Shown here: piece after piece, positions 1 to 7,895 of the stretch
Layout: each line of letters opens with the position of its first letter
Position numbering within the stretch: the stretch's first letter is position 1
Origin: Roseibium denhamense
GTDB lineage: Bacteria > Pseudomonadota > Alphaproteobacteria > Rhizobiales > Stappiaceae
Reading direction: 5' to 3'
Assembly (NCBI RefSeq): GCF_009711415.1
Contig: NZ_SMLZ01000107.1
Location: 124,001 to 188,000 of the forward strand
Length of the DNA: 64,000 nucleotides
Made by a program: the position numbers and the translations under genes
The notes under the pieces: generated by a model
Told to the model about the DNA's origin: nothing
Seen by the model: the letters and a program-made list of their open reading frames with translations, nothing else
Database searches by the model: none

Positions 1-594
1 GGGCGGGCAAATGTCGCGCTCAGCGATTTTGTCGCGCCTTTGGAGAGCGGCATAAACGACTGGATTGGCGGGTTTGCTGTCACCGCCGGGCATGGCGAAA
101 GTGAACTTGCCGAGCGGTACAACCGTGAGGGTGATGACTACAACAAGATCATGTCTCAGGCGATTGCAGACCGTTTGGCGGAGGCTTTTGCGGAAAAACT
201 GCACCAGATCGTGCGCAAAGATCTTTGGGGATACGGCGCCGAAGAAGGCCTGACAAACGAAGAGCTGATTGCAGAAAAATACCAGGGTATCCGTCCGGCT
301 CCCGGGTATCCGGCACAGCCTGATCACACCGAAAAAGATACTTTGTTCGATCTCCTGGATGCCGAGCGCCACACCGGCATCAAGTTGACCGAGAGCCGTG
401 CAATGTTCCCGGGATCATCCGTATCGGGTCTCTATTTTGCGCACCCGGATAGTTACTATTTCGGCGTCGGCAAGATCGAAAAGGATCAAGTTGTGGATTA
501 TGCAAAGCGAAAAGGCTGGGATGTCGAGTTTGCCGAGCGATGGCTTGCACCGATCCTCAATTATGATCCTGCCCGTTTGCAAGCGGCGGAGTAA
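1..594 (+). CDS. metH: Methionine synthase (cobalamin-dependent), C-terminal part
   Basis: This open frame enters from the left edge and ends at the TAA at 592-594, so only the C-terminus is visible. It matches the AdoMet-binding reactivation domain of B12-dependent methionine synthase, which remethylates oxidised cobalamin so that homocysteine can again be converted to methionine. Visible hallmarks are the GGFAVTAG segment, the [12 protein letters not shown] motif that lines the AdoMet site, and the closing YFGVGKI...DYAKRKGW segment typical of the last 60 residues. Upstream domains (homocysteine, folate, B12) must lie outside the window. A Rho-independent terminator follows 34 bp after the stop. 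The TTG at 40 is internal and not a start. Confidence 0.95.
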   Translation, partial: GRANVALSDFVAPLESGINDWIGGFAVTAGHGESELAERYNREGDDYNKIMSQAIADRLAEAFAEKLHQIVRKDLWGYGAEEGLTNEELIAEKYQGIRPAPGYPAQPDHTEKDTLFDLLDAERHTGIKLTESRAMFPGSSVSGLYFAHPDSYYFGVGKIEKDQVVDYAKRKGWDVEFAERWLAPILNYDPARLQAAE

Positions 595-627
595 GCCACA
601 GCGTTCAGTAGGTTACAAACAATACAA

Positions 628-657
628 ATCCCGCGCTGACGTAGCGGGATTTTTTTT
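628..657 (+). terminator. Rho-independent terminator of metH
   Basis: A perfect 7-bp stem (ATCCCGC at 628-634, GCGGGAT at 644-650) encloses a 9-nt loop and runs directly into eight T residues. It lies 34 bp after the metH stop codon. Confidence 0.88.
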
Positions 658-743
658 GACGCCTATTGCTAATTCGGCTAACAAAAATCCGCTGAGGTCT
701 TGTATCGTTGTTGGCTTATAAAATTTGGGAAAATTCGAAAAAA

Positions 744-788
744 GTGCACATTGTGCGCATTGTAAAAGTGCGCAATGTGCGCTATATT
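744..788 (+). promoter_or_regulatory. Promoter overlapped by tandem operator-like repeats
   Basis: A sigma-70-like promoter can be read as TTGTAA (760-765), a 17-bp spacer and TATATT (783-788). Two near-identical 16-bp direct repeats begin at 744 (GTGCACATTGTGCGCA) and 768 (GTGCGCAATGTGCGCT), 24 bp apart. The first lies just upstream of the -35 and the second fills the spacer and touches the -10. This is the geometry of a repressor-controlled promoter. The binding protein is unknown. The region is AT-rich compared with its surroundings. Confidence 0.6.
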
Positions 789-806
789 ATTTCCTATAAC
801 AAAGAT

Positions 807-826
807 GCCCGACCCAATGGTCGGGC
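807..826 (+). promoter_or_regulatory. 5' UTR hairpin next to the ribosome binding site
   Basis: GCCCGACC (807-814) and GGTCGGGC (819-826) form a perfect 8-bp stem with a CAAT loop. The Shine-Dalgarno AAGGAG begins two bases later at 828. Such a hairpin could stabilise the mRNA or tune translation of the 43-aa frame. There is no T-run, so it is not a terminator. Confidence 0.6.
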
Positions 827-838
827 GAAGGAGATAAT

Positions 839-970
839 ATGATTGTGCAAGTCGCCAGGACCTTCCTGGTCAACCATCGACAGGATTACAACCGTGACCG
901 CTTGCCGTGGTTGCCTTCCCGTCTCTACCGGACACTGTTTGAGGCCCGGAAGGGCCGCAAAGCGGGTTAA
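839..970 (+). CDS. 43-residue basic peptide, unknown function
   Basis: An ATG at 839 follows a strong AAGGAG (828-833) with 5-bp spacing and opens a 43-codon frame ending in TAA at 968-970. The product begins MIVQVARTFLVNHRQ and is rich in Arg and Lys with several aromatic residues; there is no clear signal peptide or long membrane segment. I do not recognise a family. Support for it being real is contextual: its own promoter with repeats, a 5' hairpin, an excellent ribosome binding site and its own terminator at 1050. It could act as a small protein, or the transcript could be a dual-function RNA. Confidence 0.6.
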   Translation: MIVQVARTFLVNHRQDYNRDRLPWLPSRLYRTLFEARKGRKAG

Positions 971-1312
971 CACCGGAGTTCACGGCCCCACTGCCATCCG
1001 CACCGAGCGGAACAACCAAGAAAACACCTCGGAAACTGAAACACTGAAGACCCGGCTTTCGCCGGGTTTTGTTTTTTGCGGAAAAGGATGTCATCAGTGG
1101 TGTGAAAGATTTATTCAACTGTCATTTGCAAAACGGGTGCTCGTTCTTCGGGGCATGAAGATACGGGAATGGCCGGTGGGTGTTCCAACTCAAGGTGCCC
1201 GGCGCTTGATTTAGAGCGTTTGGAGCACTTCAACCGAGATTTCGGGCTTTGCGATCACGCGGCATCGTGTTGATATCGCCGCCTGTTTCCTGGACTTGGC
1301 GAGCTTGCAGCC
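971..1312. other. Intergenic region
   Basis: About 340 bp between the small peptide frame and the sulfotransferase. It holds the terminator at 1050-1076. In the rest, including the stretch before the TTG at 1313, I see no clear promoter, repeat or RNA gene. Confidence 0.5.
1050..1076 (+). terminator. Rho-independent terminator of the small-peptide unit
   Basis: ACCCGGC (1050-1056), a TTTC loop and GCCGGGT (1061-1067) form a stem followed by a T-rich tract to about 1076. With the promoter at 760-788 it would bound a transcript of about 280 nt. Confidence 0.88.
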
Positions 1313-2071
1313 TTGAGTGTTTTTAAGTCTTACGTTTTATGCACCAGCCCACGCAGTGGCAGCACCTTGTTATGCAGGATGCTGGCGGAAACCGGCGTGG
1401 CTGGTGTTCCCAAATCCTATTTCCACAAGCCATCCATTGAGGATTGGCTCGAGTATCACAAGTTGCCGGCACTTGCGGGAGAGGCGGAAAAGGACACACT
1501 GACCCGGATCTTAGAGAGCGCCGTATGCATGGGCCGCGGCGATACGGGTGTGTTCGGGCTTCGTTTACAGAGGCACAGTTTTGAGTTTTTTACCCGGAAC
1601 CTTGCCGTACTGTTTCCGGATGACCGAACGGATCTTCAACGAATGGAGCGCGCATTTGGGCGCATCTTGTTCATTCACTTGACACGGCCCGACAAGGTTG
1701 AACAGGCGGTGTCTTATGTGAAGGCCCAGCAGTCAGGGCTTTGGCACAGGGCGGCAGACGGATTTGAACTTGAACGTTTGTCACCTCACAAAGACCCGGT
1801 CTTCGATCCGAAAGAAATTCAAACGGCGTATGAGCAGTTTGTCCTTGCTGATCGCGACTGGACCACCTGGTTCCATACCCAAGGTATCGTTCCGTTGCGC
1901 CTGACATATGATGAATTGTCCAGTGCGCCGGACGCATGCCTTCAAGACGTCCTCAAGAGGCTTGGTCAAGATCCCAAGAAGGCAGACGGCGTCAAGCCGT
2001 CTGTTGCAAAACTTGCAGACCCTCAAAGCGAAGAGTGGACCGGCCGGTTTCGGCAAATGTTGGCCGGATAA
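1313..2071 (+). CDS. Stf0-type sulfotransferase
   Basis: A 252-residue protein resembling Stf0/LPS-type sulfotransferases, which move sulfate from PAPS to a carbohydrate acceptor. The N-terminus carries the PAPS 5'-phosphosulfate loop (CTSPRSGSTLLCRML, residues 10-24), followed by a region like the Stf0 acceptor segment (SYFHKPSIEDW) and HLTRPDKVEQAVSY, which matches the 3'-phosphate-binding Arg/Ser motif. The only start at the right place is TTG at 1313; no convincing Shine-Dalgarno is seen, so the start is uncertain. It converges on the ArsR gene with 24 bp between stops. The acceptor cannot be named from sequence. Confidence 0.8.
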   Translation: MSVFKSYVLCTSPRSGSTLLCRMLAETGVAGVPKSYFHKPSIEDWLEYHKLPALAGEAEKDTLTRILESAVCMGRGDTGVFGLRLQRHSFEFFTRNLAVLFPDDRTDLQRMERAFGRILFIHLTRPDKVEQAVSYVKAQQSGLWHRAADGFELERLSPHKDPVFDPKEIQTAYEQFVLADRDWTTWFHTQGIVPLRLTYDELSSAPDACLQDVLKRLGQDPKKADGVKPSVAKLADPQSEEWTGRFRQMLAG

Positions 2072-2095
2072 GGGCGGGCTTACCGGCGCCGATAC

Positions 2096-2788
2096 TCAGG
2101 AGTGAATTGGAAACAGGGCCTTGAGGTCCCGCTCGCCCTTGGGCGAGATATGCACGACCCTGCTGCCGGTCTCGCGTTTCACCCAGTCGTGTTTTTGGAA
2201 CTGGACAAGAAGAGCCGCTCCCAATGCCCCGGCGAGATGGTCGCGCCGCTCACTCCAATCAAGGCAAGCCCGGCATAAGGGGCGGCGCTTCGACCGGAGG
2301 TCCGATAGGTCTATTCCGAACCCGGTTACGAACGCTTCGCCGGATGCTGTCAGACCGAGGCCGCCCGGTTCGGTGGTGACCTCAAGAAATCCACGGCTCT
2401 GCAGACTGTCGAACATGCGCACGGCCATATGACCGGCAAGATGATCGTAGCAGACGCGTGCAGCCCGCATCGCGGGATCTTTCGGCCCGGTCCGTGTGCG
2501 CAAATGTCCTTTTCTCGCGGCCAGTCCCATAAGGGCTTCCAGCGTCGCGCCGACATCGGCGTCCGCGAGGGTGAAGTACCGGTGCCGGCCCTGTTTGGCT
2601 TGTGCCAGAAGTCCGCCTTCCATGAGCTTCTTCAGATGGGAACTGGCCGTCTGGCCGGTAATTCCGGCTTCTGCCGCGAGCTCGCTTGCCGTGAGGGCCT
2701 TGCCGCTCAAAAGCGCGCTCAAGATGTTTGCGCGGGCGGGGTCTCCAATCAGGGCCCCGATGCGGGCAATGTCCGGTCCGTCTTTCAT
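2096..2788 (-). CDS. ArsR-family winged-helix regulator
   Basis: A 230-residue regulator with an N-terminal ArsR-type winged helix (about residues 5-80: DPARANILSALL, then the recognition segment ELAAEAGITGQTASSHLKKL and the wing GRHRYFTLAD). The C-terminal half is an extension of a kind found in longer ArsR proteins and includes CRACLDWSERRDHLAGALG. The Cys pair there could bind metal or sense redox, but no classical metal site is certain. It is transcribed divergently from the NIPSNAP-ABM-EamA operon, with a dyad at 2855-2874 between them, so it probably represses that operon and itself. Confidence 0.87.
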   Translation of the reverse strand: MKDGPDIARIGALIGDPARANILSALLSGKALTASELAAEAGITGQTASSHLKKLMEGGLLAQAKQGRHRYFTLADADVGATLEALMGLAARKGHLRTRTGPKDPAMRAARVCYDHLAGHMAVRMFDSLQSRGFLEVTTEPGGLGLTASGEAFVTGFGIDLSDLRSKRRPLCRACLDWSERRDHLAGALGAALLVQFQKHDWVKRETGSRVVHISPKGERDLKALFPIHS

Positions 2789-2854
2789 GGTTCGGCCTTT
2801 GTCGAAGTGTGCTGGTTATCTTGCCATGGGACGGACGCCGGGGCCAGTCACAAC

Positions 2855-2874
2855 GCTTCGATCTGTGTCGAAGC
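2855..2874. promoter_or_regulatory. Inverted repeat, candidate ArsR operator
   Basis: GCTTCGA (2855-2861) and TCGAAGC (2868-2874) form a perfect 7-bp dyad with a 6-bp centre, midway between the divergent ArsR and NIPSNAP genes. The half-site GTCGAAG recurs near 2800. Confidence 0.5.
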
Positions 2875-2932
2875 ATTCGGGCTGTGTGATGTGGCACATG
2901 CATTGGCGATCTGACACGAGAGGAGCATTGCC

Positions 2933-3277
2933 ATGATCACCTGCTTTATCCGCTATCAAATCGATCCAACCAAGAAAGCGCAGTTTGAGGACTATGCCCG
3001 CAACTGGGGGCAAGCGATTCCGCGCTGCGGCGCCGACCTCTTTGGATACTATGCGCCTCACGAAGGGTCCACGACCCTCGCATATGGTGTTTATTCGGTC
3101 GAAAATCTTGCCGCCTATGAGGCTTATCGTGCCCGGCTTTCCGCCGATCCGCTCGGCCGGGAAAACTATGCTTTTGCCATGCGCGAAAAATTCATCTTGA
3201 GAGAAGACCGTACCTTTCTGAAACTGGCCTCAACTCCGCATGGCAAATTGATCGGGTTTGAGGGAGAACACAAATGA
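2933..3277 (+). CDS. NIPSNAP-family protein
   Basis: A 114-residue dimeric alpha/beta-barrel-like protein. The opening [24 protein letters not shown] and the later [32 protein letters not shown] fit NIPSNAP proteins, whose biochemical role is unsettled. The start ATG at 2933 has an AGGAG 8 bp upstream. Its stop overlaps the next start by four bases (ATGA), so translation is probably coupled. It is the first gene of an operon facing away from the ArsR regulator. Confidence 0.87.
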   Translation: MITCFIRYQIDPTKKAQFEDYARNWGQAIPRCGADLFGYYAPHEGSTTLAYGVYSVENLAAYEAYRARLSADPLGRENYAFAMREKFILREDRTFLKLASTPHGKLIGFEGEHK

Positions 3278-3627
3278 TCGCAGTCATTTTCGAGGTCATA
3301 CCGCACGGGGACAAGAAACAGGATTACCTCGATATGGCAGCAGAGATGCGGCCCCTGGTCGAAGAAATTGATGGGTTCTTGTCGGTCGAGCGGTTTCAAA
3401 GCCTGACCAATCCGGAAAAACTTTTATCCGTCTCGTTTTTCCGTGATGAGGCAGCGCTGGATCAATGGCGTCAGCTGACCCAGCACCGCAAGGCGCAATC
3501 CGTCGGGCGGAAGAGTTACTTCAAGGATTACCGGCTGCGTGTTGCGCATGTCCTGCGCGACTACGGCATGACGGAGCGGGCCGAAGCGCCAAGCGACAGC
3601 CGTAACCTGCATGACAAGGAAGCCTGA
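3274..3627 (+). CDS. ABM-type (antibiotic biosynthesis monooxygenase) protein
   Basis: A 117-residue protein with the ABM ferredoxin-like fold signature ([23 protein letters not shown], then [33 protein letters not shown] and HRKAQSVGR). Members are small oxygenases, haem-degrading proteins or stress proteins; the substrate cannot be read. It overlaps NIPSNAP by ATGA, and its TGA overlaps the ATG of the EamA gene (TGATG). Both neighbours have related folds, which suggests a shared small-molecule detoxification role with export by the EamA protein (inference). Confidence 0.87.
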   Translation: MIAVIFEVIPHGDKKQDYLDMAAEMRPLVEEIDGFLSVERFQSLTNPEKLLSVSFFRDEAALDQWRQLTQHRKAQSVGRKSYFKDYRLRVAHVLRDYGMTERAEAPSDSRNLHDKEA

Positions 3628-4547
3628 TGGCAGGGCGGCGGTTTGAGTTCGTTCTTTTGGGGGTGCTCGCGCTTTTATGGGGCTCCTCCTACATGTGGAT
3701 CAGCCTGGCGCTGCAAACCATTCCTCCCATGACCTTGATTGCCTTGCGCGTCGGTTTGGCCTCGCTGGTTCTGCTTGGCATTTTAAGTGTGCGCGGATTG
3801 AAGCTGCCAACGGACAGCCGGATGTGGCGGCTTTTGTTTGTTCAATCTATCGTCAACAGCACGGGGCCTTGGCTCCTTTTGGCCTGGGGGCAGCAATCCG
3901 TCGACAGCGCCGTGGCCAGTGTTTTGAATTCCACGTCACCGCTATTCGTCTTTTTCTTTTCGCTGTTCTTGATGTCCGGGAGCGAACGGCCTGCTTTGCA
4001 GCAGTTTCTTGGAGCGCTTGCAGGAATGGCGGGGATTGTCCTGATTGTCGGCACGGGGGCGCTGGAAAGTCTGGGCGGTGCTTTCATTCCCCAGATCGCA
4101 GTGCTTGCCGGGGCCGCGCTCTACGGGATTGCTGCGATCTGGGGGCGGATGTTCTCGCATTTGCCACCGCTCGCAACGGCCGCGGGGACGCTGATTTGTT
4201 CGACTGCGACGCTTTTGCCGCTCAGCCTCGTTATCGACCGGCCCTGGACATTGCAAATGTCGGGCGAAAGCCTGGCGGCCGCTTGCATTTTGAGTGTCTT
4301 TTGTACCGCCCTTGCGTTCCTGATCTACTTCCGCCTCATCAACACGATCGGTCCGATGGGAACGTCGAGCCAGGCCTACCTGCGGTCGGGCATCGGCGTC
4401 GTCTTGGGTATTGTGTTCTTGAATGAGGTTTTGAACCTGGAGACGTTTGCCGGGATTTGCCTTGCCATTTTCGGTGTTGTTCTGATCAACTGGAGGCGGC
4501 CTTTGCAGCCAACGCCAAACAAGGCGGTGCAGGAGAACTCTTCATGA
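3627..4547 (+). CDS. EamA/DMT-superfamily exporter
   Basis: A 306-residue inner-membrane protein with about ten hydrophobic segments arranged as two EamA repeats (roughly residues 8-140 and 150-290). Features typical of the family are LLWGSSYMWISLALQTIPPM in the first helix pair and YLRSGIGVVLGIVFLNEVLN near the end. It would export a metabolite or drug; the substrate is not predictable. Translationally coupled to the genes on either side (TGATG upstream, ATGA downstream). Confidence 0.92.
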   Translation: MAGRRFEFVLLGVLALLWGSSYMWISLALQTIPPMTLIALRVGLASLVLLGILSVRGLKLPTDSRMWRLLFVQSIVNSTGPWLLLAWGQQSVDSAVASVLNSTSPLFVFFFSLFLMSGSERPALQQFLGALAGMAGIVLIVGTGALESLGGAFIPQIAVLAGAALYGIAAIWGRMFSHLPPLATAAGTLICSTATLLPLSLVIDRPWTLQMSGESLAAACILSVFCTALAFLIYFRLINTIGPMGTSSQAYLRSGIGVVLGIVFLNEVLNLETFAGICLAIFGVVLINWRRPLQPTPNKAVQENSS

Positions 4548-4966
4548 GTGTGTTGACGGTTTATGAGGCCGGGTCCCGGCCAACCAAACAAGCCAACCCG
4601 GACTATTTCACCGGAAAGGTCTGGCAAGATCCCGTAATCGAAGCACCGGGCCCGGCGCGCGTCCGTGCTGTCAAAGTCACGTTCGAGCCCGGGGCGCGCA
4701 CCCATTGGCACACACACCCGCTCGGTCAAACCCTTGTTGTGGAATCCGGGGCGGGGTTTGTGCATCTCTGGGGGCAGGAGAAGCTTTCCATCTTGCCGGG
4801 AGACGTGATCTGGATACCGCCGAACGTGAAACACTGGCACGGCGCGGCCCGTCACGTTTCCCTGGTCCATCTTGCCATCCACGAAGAGATGGAGGGCAGT
4901 GTCGCTGACTGGCTGGAACCGGTTGACGACCAGACATATGGCGGTGAGCTGGAAGCGAGGCGCTAG
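4544..4966 (+). CDS. Cupin-domain protein
   Basis: A 140-residue single-domain cupin. Motif 1 is G(A)RTHWHTHPLGQTLVVESG (about residues 48-65) with the His-His-Glu-type metal ligands, and motif 2 is PGDVIWIPPNVKHWHG, giving the last His. This resembles small carboxymuconolactone/quercetinase-like cupins; the enzymatic activity is unknown. The start is the ATG at 4544, which overlaps the EamA stop, and not the longer frame open from 4457. Fourth gene of the operon. Confidence 0.87.
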   Translation: MSVLTVYEAGSRPTKQANPDYFTGKVWQDPVIEAPGPARVRAVKVTFEPGARTHWHTHPLGQTLVVESGAGFVHLWGQEKLSILPGDVIWIPPNVKHWHGAARHVSLVHLAIHEEMEGSVADWLEPVDDQTYGGELEARR

Positions 4967-4969
4967 GCA

Positions 4970-5491
4970 ATGGAGGTCTATGTAAGGCGGCTCTCCGAAG
5001 CTGACGTCGAGATCTTCCGGACCCTGCGGCTGGAGGCTCTTCAGAACCACCCAGAGGCTTTCGGGATGGGGTATGACGAGGCCGCCCAGCTGCCATCGTC
5101 CTATTTCGAAGAGAAACTTCAAACCAACCTGATTGTCGGTGGCGGCTTGGAGACCGAAGACTTCACTGCCATTGCAGGCCTGGCTGCGTCGGGACAAGAA
5201 AAAGTGAAGCACAAGGCGATCATATGGGGTGTCTATGCCCGGCCCGAGGTTCGGGGCAAGGGTGTGACGCGATCTCTCCTGAAAGTCATGATCGATGCTG
5301 TGCAAGACAAGGTCGAGCAAATCCAGATCACTGTCGGTTCTGAGAACGAGCCTGCGAAGAAGCTCTACCAAAGCCTTGGGTTCGAGCAATACGGTCTCGA
5401 GCGCCGCGCCCTCAAGATTGACGGGCAGTATGTCGACGAAATTCTGATGGCGCTCGACCTTACAAAACCTCAGCAGGCGTCCGAGAGCTGA
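4970..5491 (+). CDS. GNAT-family N-acetyltransferase
   Basis: A 173-residue acetyltransferase. The acetyl-CoA loop is seen in IWGVYARPEVRGKGVTRSLLKVMIDA (about residues 84-109) and motif B in VGSENEPAKKLYQSLGFEQYGLE. It starts three bases after the cupin stop and ends the operon. The acceptor is unknown, but the context suggests modification of a small amine or toxin handled by the same operon. It converges on the histidine kinase with only 24 bp between stops and no clear terminator hairpin. Confidence 0.9.
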   Translation: MEVYVRRLSEADVEIFRTLRLEALQNHPEAFGMGYDEAAQLPSSYFEEKLQTNLIVGGGLETEDFTAIAGLAASGQEKVKHKAIIWGVYARPEVRGKGVTRSLLKVMIDAVQDKVEQIQITVGSENEPAKKLYQSLGFEQYGLERRALKIDGQYVDEILMALDLTKPQQASES

Positions 5492-5515
5492 TCAAGCGCA
5501 AGATTTTCAAGGGGC

Positions 5516-6949
5516 TCAGGCAATGCCTGGAAGGGAGACGGTCACGCGAAGTCCTCTTTCCGGCAGATTTTCCAGCGTTATGGTACCGCCATGGGCGTGA
5601 ACAATAGACCGCGTGATCGCCAAACCCAGACCGATACCGCCCGTGTCCTCGTTGCGCGATTCGTCCAGTCTGACAAATGGCTCGAATATGTCCTGCAACC
5701 GGTCCTCGGGAACGCCCGGACCCTGGTCTGAGATCCGGACGAGGATGTGATCGGCTTCCCGCGACACTTTAACCTCAACCGGACCGCCATACCGGTTCCC
5801 GTTTTCTATGAGGTTTCTGAAGGCGCGTTTGAGAGACACAGGCCGGCAGACAAGCAGCAATGGTTCCTTGTCCTGAAGATCACATGAAAACCCGAGATCC
5901 CTCTGATCCTGGGCTATTGCATCGAGCATGGCGGCAATGTTCACCTCTTCCGCCGGTTCGGAAAAAGCATCTTCCTTGGCAAATTTGAGCGTCGCCTCCG
6001 TCATCGCGGCCATGTCGTCGAGGGTTTCGATCATCTTTTCGCGGTTTTCATCGTCGTCAATAAATTCCGCACGCAGGCGGAGCGACGTGATCGGGGTCCT
6101 CAAGTCATGGCTGATCGCCGCCAGCATGCGGGTCCGGTCGCGGACAAATCGCGTCAGCCGTTCCTGCATATTGTTGAACGCGTTGGTGACCGCCCGGACC
6201 TCCTGAGGACCGGTTTGCGGGAGGGTATCGATGTCTTCACCGCGGCCCAGCCGTTCGGCAGCCTCCGAAAGATCGTTTAGCGGCCGTGTCACCCGGCGCA
6301 CCGCGAATGCAATGATCACGATGATGGCCAGCGCGGTCAGAGCCAGTTGGACCAGCAAAGGAAGAAAGGCCGCTGGGGGAGGGCGGTAACTGGTCGCCAG
6401 GTTCAGCCATTGATCATCCGCCAGTTTAATGGAAAGCGACAGGTCCTCCGGACGGTTCATGATCCGGCGCAATTGTTTGGGACGTTCATCCTTGGGAACG
6501 GACCGCCAGCTCTCGCGATCCTTGTCCTTTGTCCGGGAGGGACCCCGCTTTTCATCGGCGTGTATGTTGAGATGGACCAGTTGGCCACTCGCCAGCTGTT
6601 CCTCCAGAAAATCTTGGAGACGCCTTTCGAAGCGGGATTGGCCCGGCTCTGGTGCAATTGGCGTGTCGCCCAGCCAGAAGACGGCAAACTGGCTACTGCT
6701 GGCGTCTAAAATACGTGTCTGGAGGTCCGGCGGTGTGTCCCTGACCAGCTCGGCCAGGGAAACTGCCCGCGACAGAATATTGTCCCGGGCGAGAGCAACC
6801 ATGGCAATCCGGCGCTGGTCCTGAAAGATCAGGATGCTGATGGCTTGTGCCGCGATGATCGCGGCAAGGAGCAGCAAGACCAATTGCGTGGCAAGCTTTT
6901 GGGGCCAAAGAATCGCAGCAAACCGCGTAACGCGCTTCAAAAACGTCAT
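5516..6949 (-). CDS. Sensor histidine kinase of the EF-hand locus
   Basis: A 477-residue membrane kinase. TM1 (about residues 20-42) and TM2 (about 194-218) enclose a periplasmic domain of about 150 residues with a charged stretch (KRGPSRTKDKDRESWR). HAMP follows, then the H-box SHDLRTPITSLRLRAEF with His281, the N-box RNLIENGNRYGG, and G-boxes DQGPGVPED and GGIGLGLAIT. The start is the ATG whose first bases overlap the regulator stop (ATGA at 6946-6949), so both proteins are co-translated. With a divergent EF-hand protein next door, the ligand is plausibly Ca2+ or another divalent cation (inference). Confidence 0.93.
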   Translation of the reverse strand: MTFLKRVTRFAAILWPQKLATQLVLLLLAAIIAAQAISILIFQDQRRIAMVALARDNILSRAVSLAELVRDTPPDLQTRILDASSSQFAVFWLGDTPIAPEPGQSRFERRLQDFLEEQLASGQLVHLNIHADEKRGPSRTKDKDRESWRSVPKDERPKQLRRIMNRPEDLSLSIKLADDQWLNLATSYRPPPAAFLPLLVQLALTALAIIVIIAFAVRRVTRPLNDLSEAAERLGRGEDIDTLPQTGPQEVRAVTNAFNNMQERLTRFVRDRTRMLAAISHDLRTPITSLRLRAEFIDDDENREKMIETLDDMAAMTEATLKFAKEDAFSEPAEEVNIAAMLDAIAQDQRDLGFSCDLQDKEPLLLVCRPVSLKRAFRNLIENGNRYGGPVEVKVSREADHILVRISDQGPGVPEDRLQDIFEPFVRLDESRNEDTGGIGLGLAITRSIVHAHGGTITLENLPERGLRVTVSLPGIA

Positions 6950-7674
6950 CCGGCGGCTTCTTTCACGTCGGCGGTGAACATGTAGCCACCGCCCCAAACT
7001 GTCTTGATCAGTTTCGGGTCTTTCGGGTCGGCTTCGATTTTCCGGCGCAGCCGCGAGACCTGATTGTCAATGGAGCGGTCGAACATGGCCGGGGAGCGCC
7101 CGGTGGTCAGATCCATGAGCTGGTCCCTGTTCAAAACCATCTTCGGCCGCTTCAAGAATGCGCATAACAGCTGAAACTCGCCACTCGACAGATCGACCTC
7201 CTGACCGTCCGGATCCGCCAGCTCGCGGCGGGAAACGTTCAAAGCCCAGCCGTCGAAATAGAGCATGTCCTGAGAAATCGGGTCCCGCTCCTTGGGGGCC
7301 AGGGAGGTCCGCCGCAGAACCGCCTTGATACGGGCCAGCAGCTCGCGGGGATTGAAGGGTTTGGTGACATAGTCATCGGCGCCGATTTCCAGTCCTATGA
7401 CACGGTCTGTATCATCAGCCATGGCTGTCAGAAGAATGACTGGCATGGATCCGGTTTCCACCAGATGCCGGCACAGCGACAAACCGTCCTCGCCTGGCAT
7501 CATGATGTCGAGAACCACAAGGTCGATGGCAGCCGCCTTCAAGGTTTTGCGGGCTTGAGCTGCATTTTCGGCAGTCGTTGCCCGCATGCCGTTCTTGATC
7601 AGGTAACGGGCAAGCGTTTCGCGGATGTCGCGATGGTCATCCACCACAAGGATATGCGGGCTCGTGTCGGTCAC
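6946..7674 (-). CDS. OmpR-family response regulator
   Basis: A 242-residue regulator. The receiver domain (about 7-122) shows the acidic pair VVDDH, the phosphoacceptor Asp56 in VVLDIMMPGEDG, and the conserved Thr and Lys in LLTAM and YVTKPF. The C-terminal winged helix (about 140-238) has the usual DLSSGEFQLLCAFLKRP and DNQVSRLRRKIEADP segments. Partner of the overlapping histidine kinase gene. Direct repeats of 10-bp period in the divergent promoter region at 7783-7816 look like its binding sites. Confidence 0.94.
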   Translation of the reverse strand: MTDTSPHILVVDDHRDIRETLARYLIKNGMRATTAENAAQARKTLKAAAIDLVVLDIMMPGEDGLSLCRHLVETGSMPVILLTAMADDTDRVIGLEIGADDYVTKPFNPRELLARIKAVLRRTSLAPKERDPISQDMLYFDGWALNVSRRELADPDGQEVDLSSGEFQLLCAFLKRPKMVLNRDQLMDLTTGRSPAMFDRSIDNQVSRLRRKIEADPKDPKLIKTVWGGGYMFTADVKEAAG

Positions 7675-7768
7675 GCTCGTCTCCTAAACAAGATCGGATG
7701 CTCGGCCCCATGTGGGCTGCGTCTCTTGTTCATATAAATAGCCTGCTGAAAACAGCGGTACGAGACGG

Positions 7769-7816
7769 GTTTGTAACAAACTGTATCGACAGGCGATATC
7801 GCGACAGGTCGCGACA
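7769..7816. promoter_or_regulatory. Palindrome and 10-bp-period direct repeats between regulator and EF-hand gene
   Basis: GTTTGT-A-ACAAAC (7769-7781) is a perfect dyad. Just downstream TCGCGACA occurs twice, at 7799-7806 and 7809-7816, with a related TCGACAGG at about 7785. OmpR-type regulators typically bind tandem sites one helical turn apart, so this is a good candidate operator for the adjacent response regulator acting on both directions. Confidence 0.55.
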
Positions 7817-7895
7817 CACTGGGCCGTTTCAACGGGTATTTCTGCGACATTTGCCTCCTACCTTCCAGTCATCGACAAACGAAGGAGTTGTTGGA

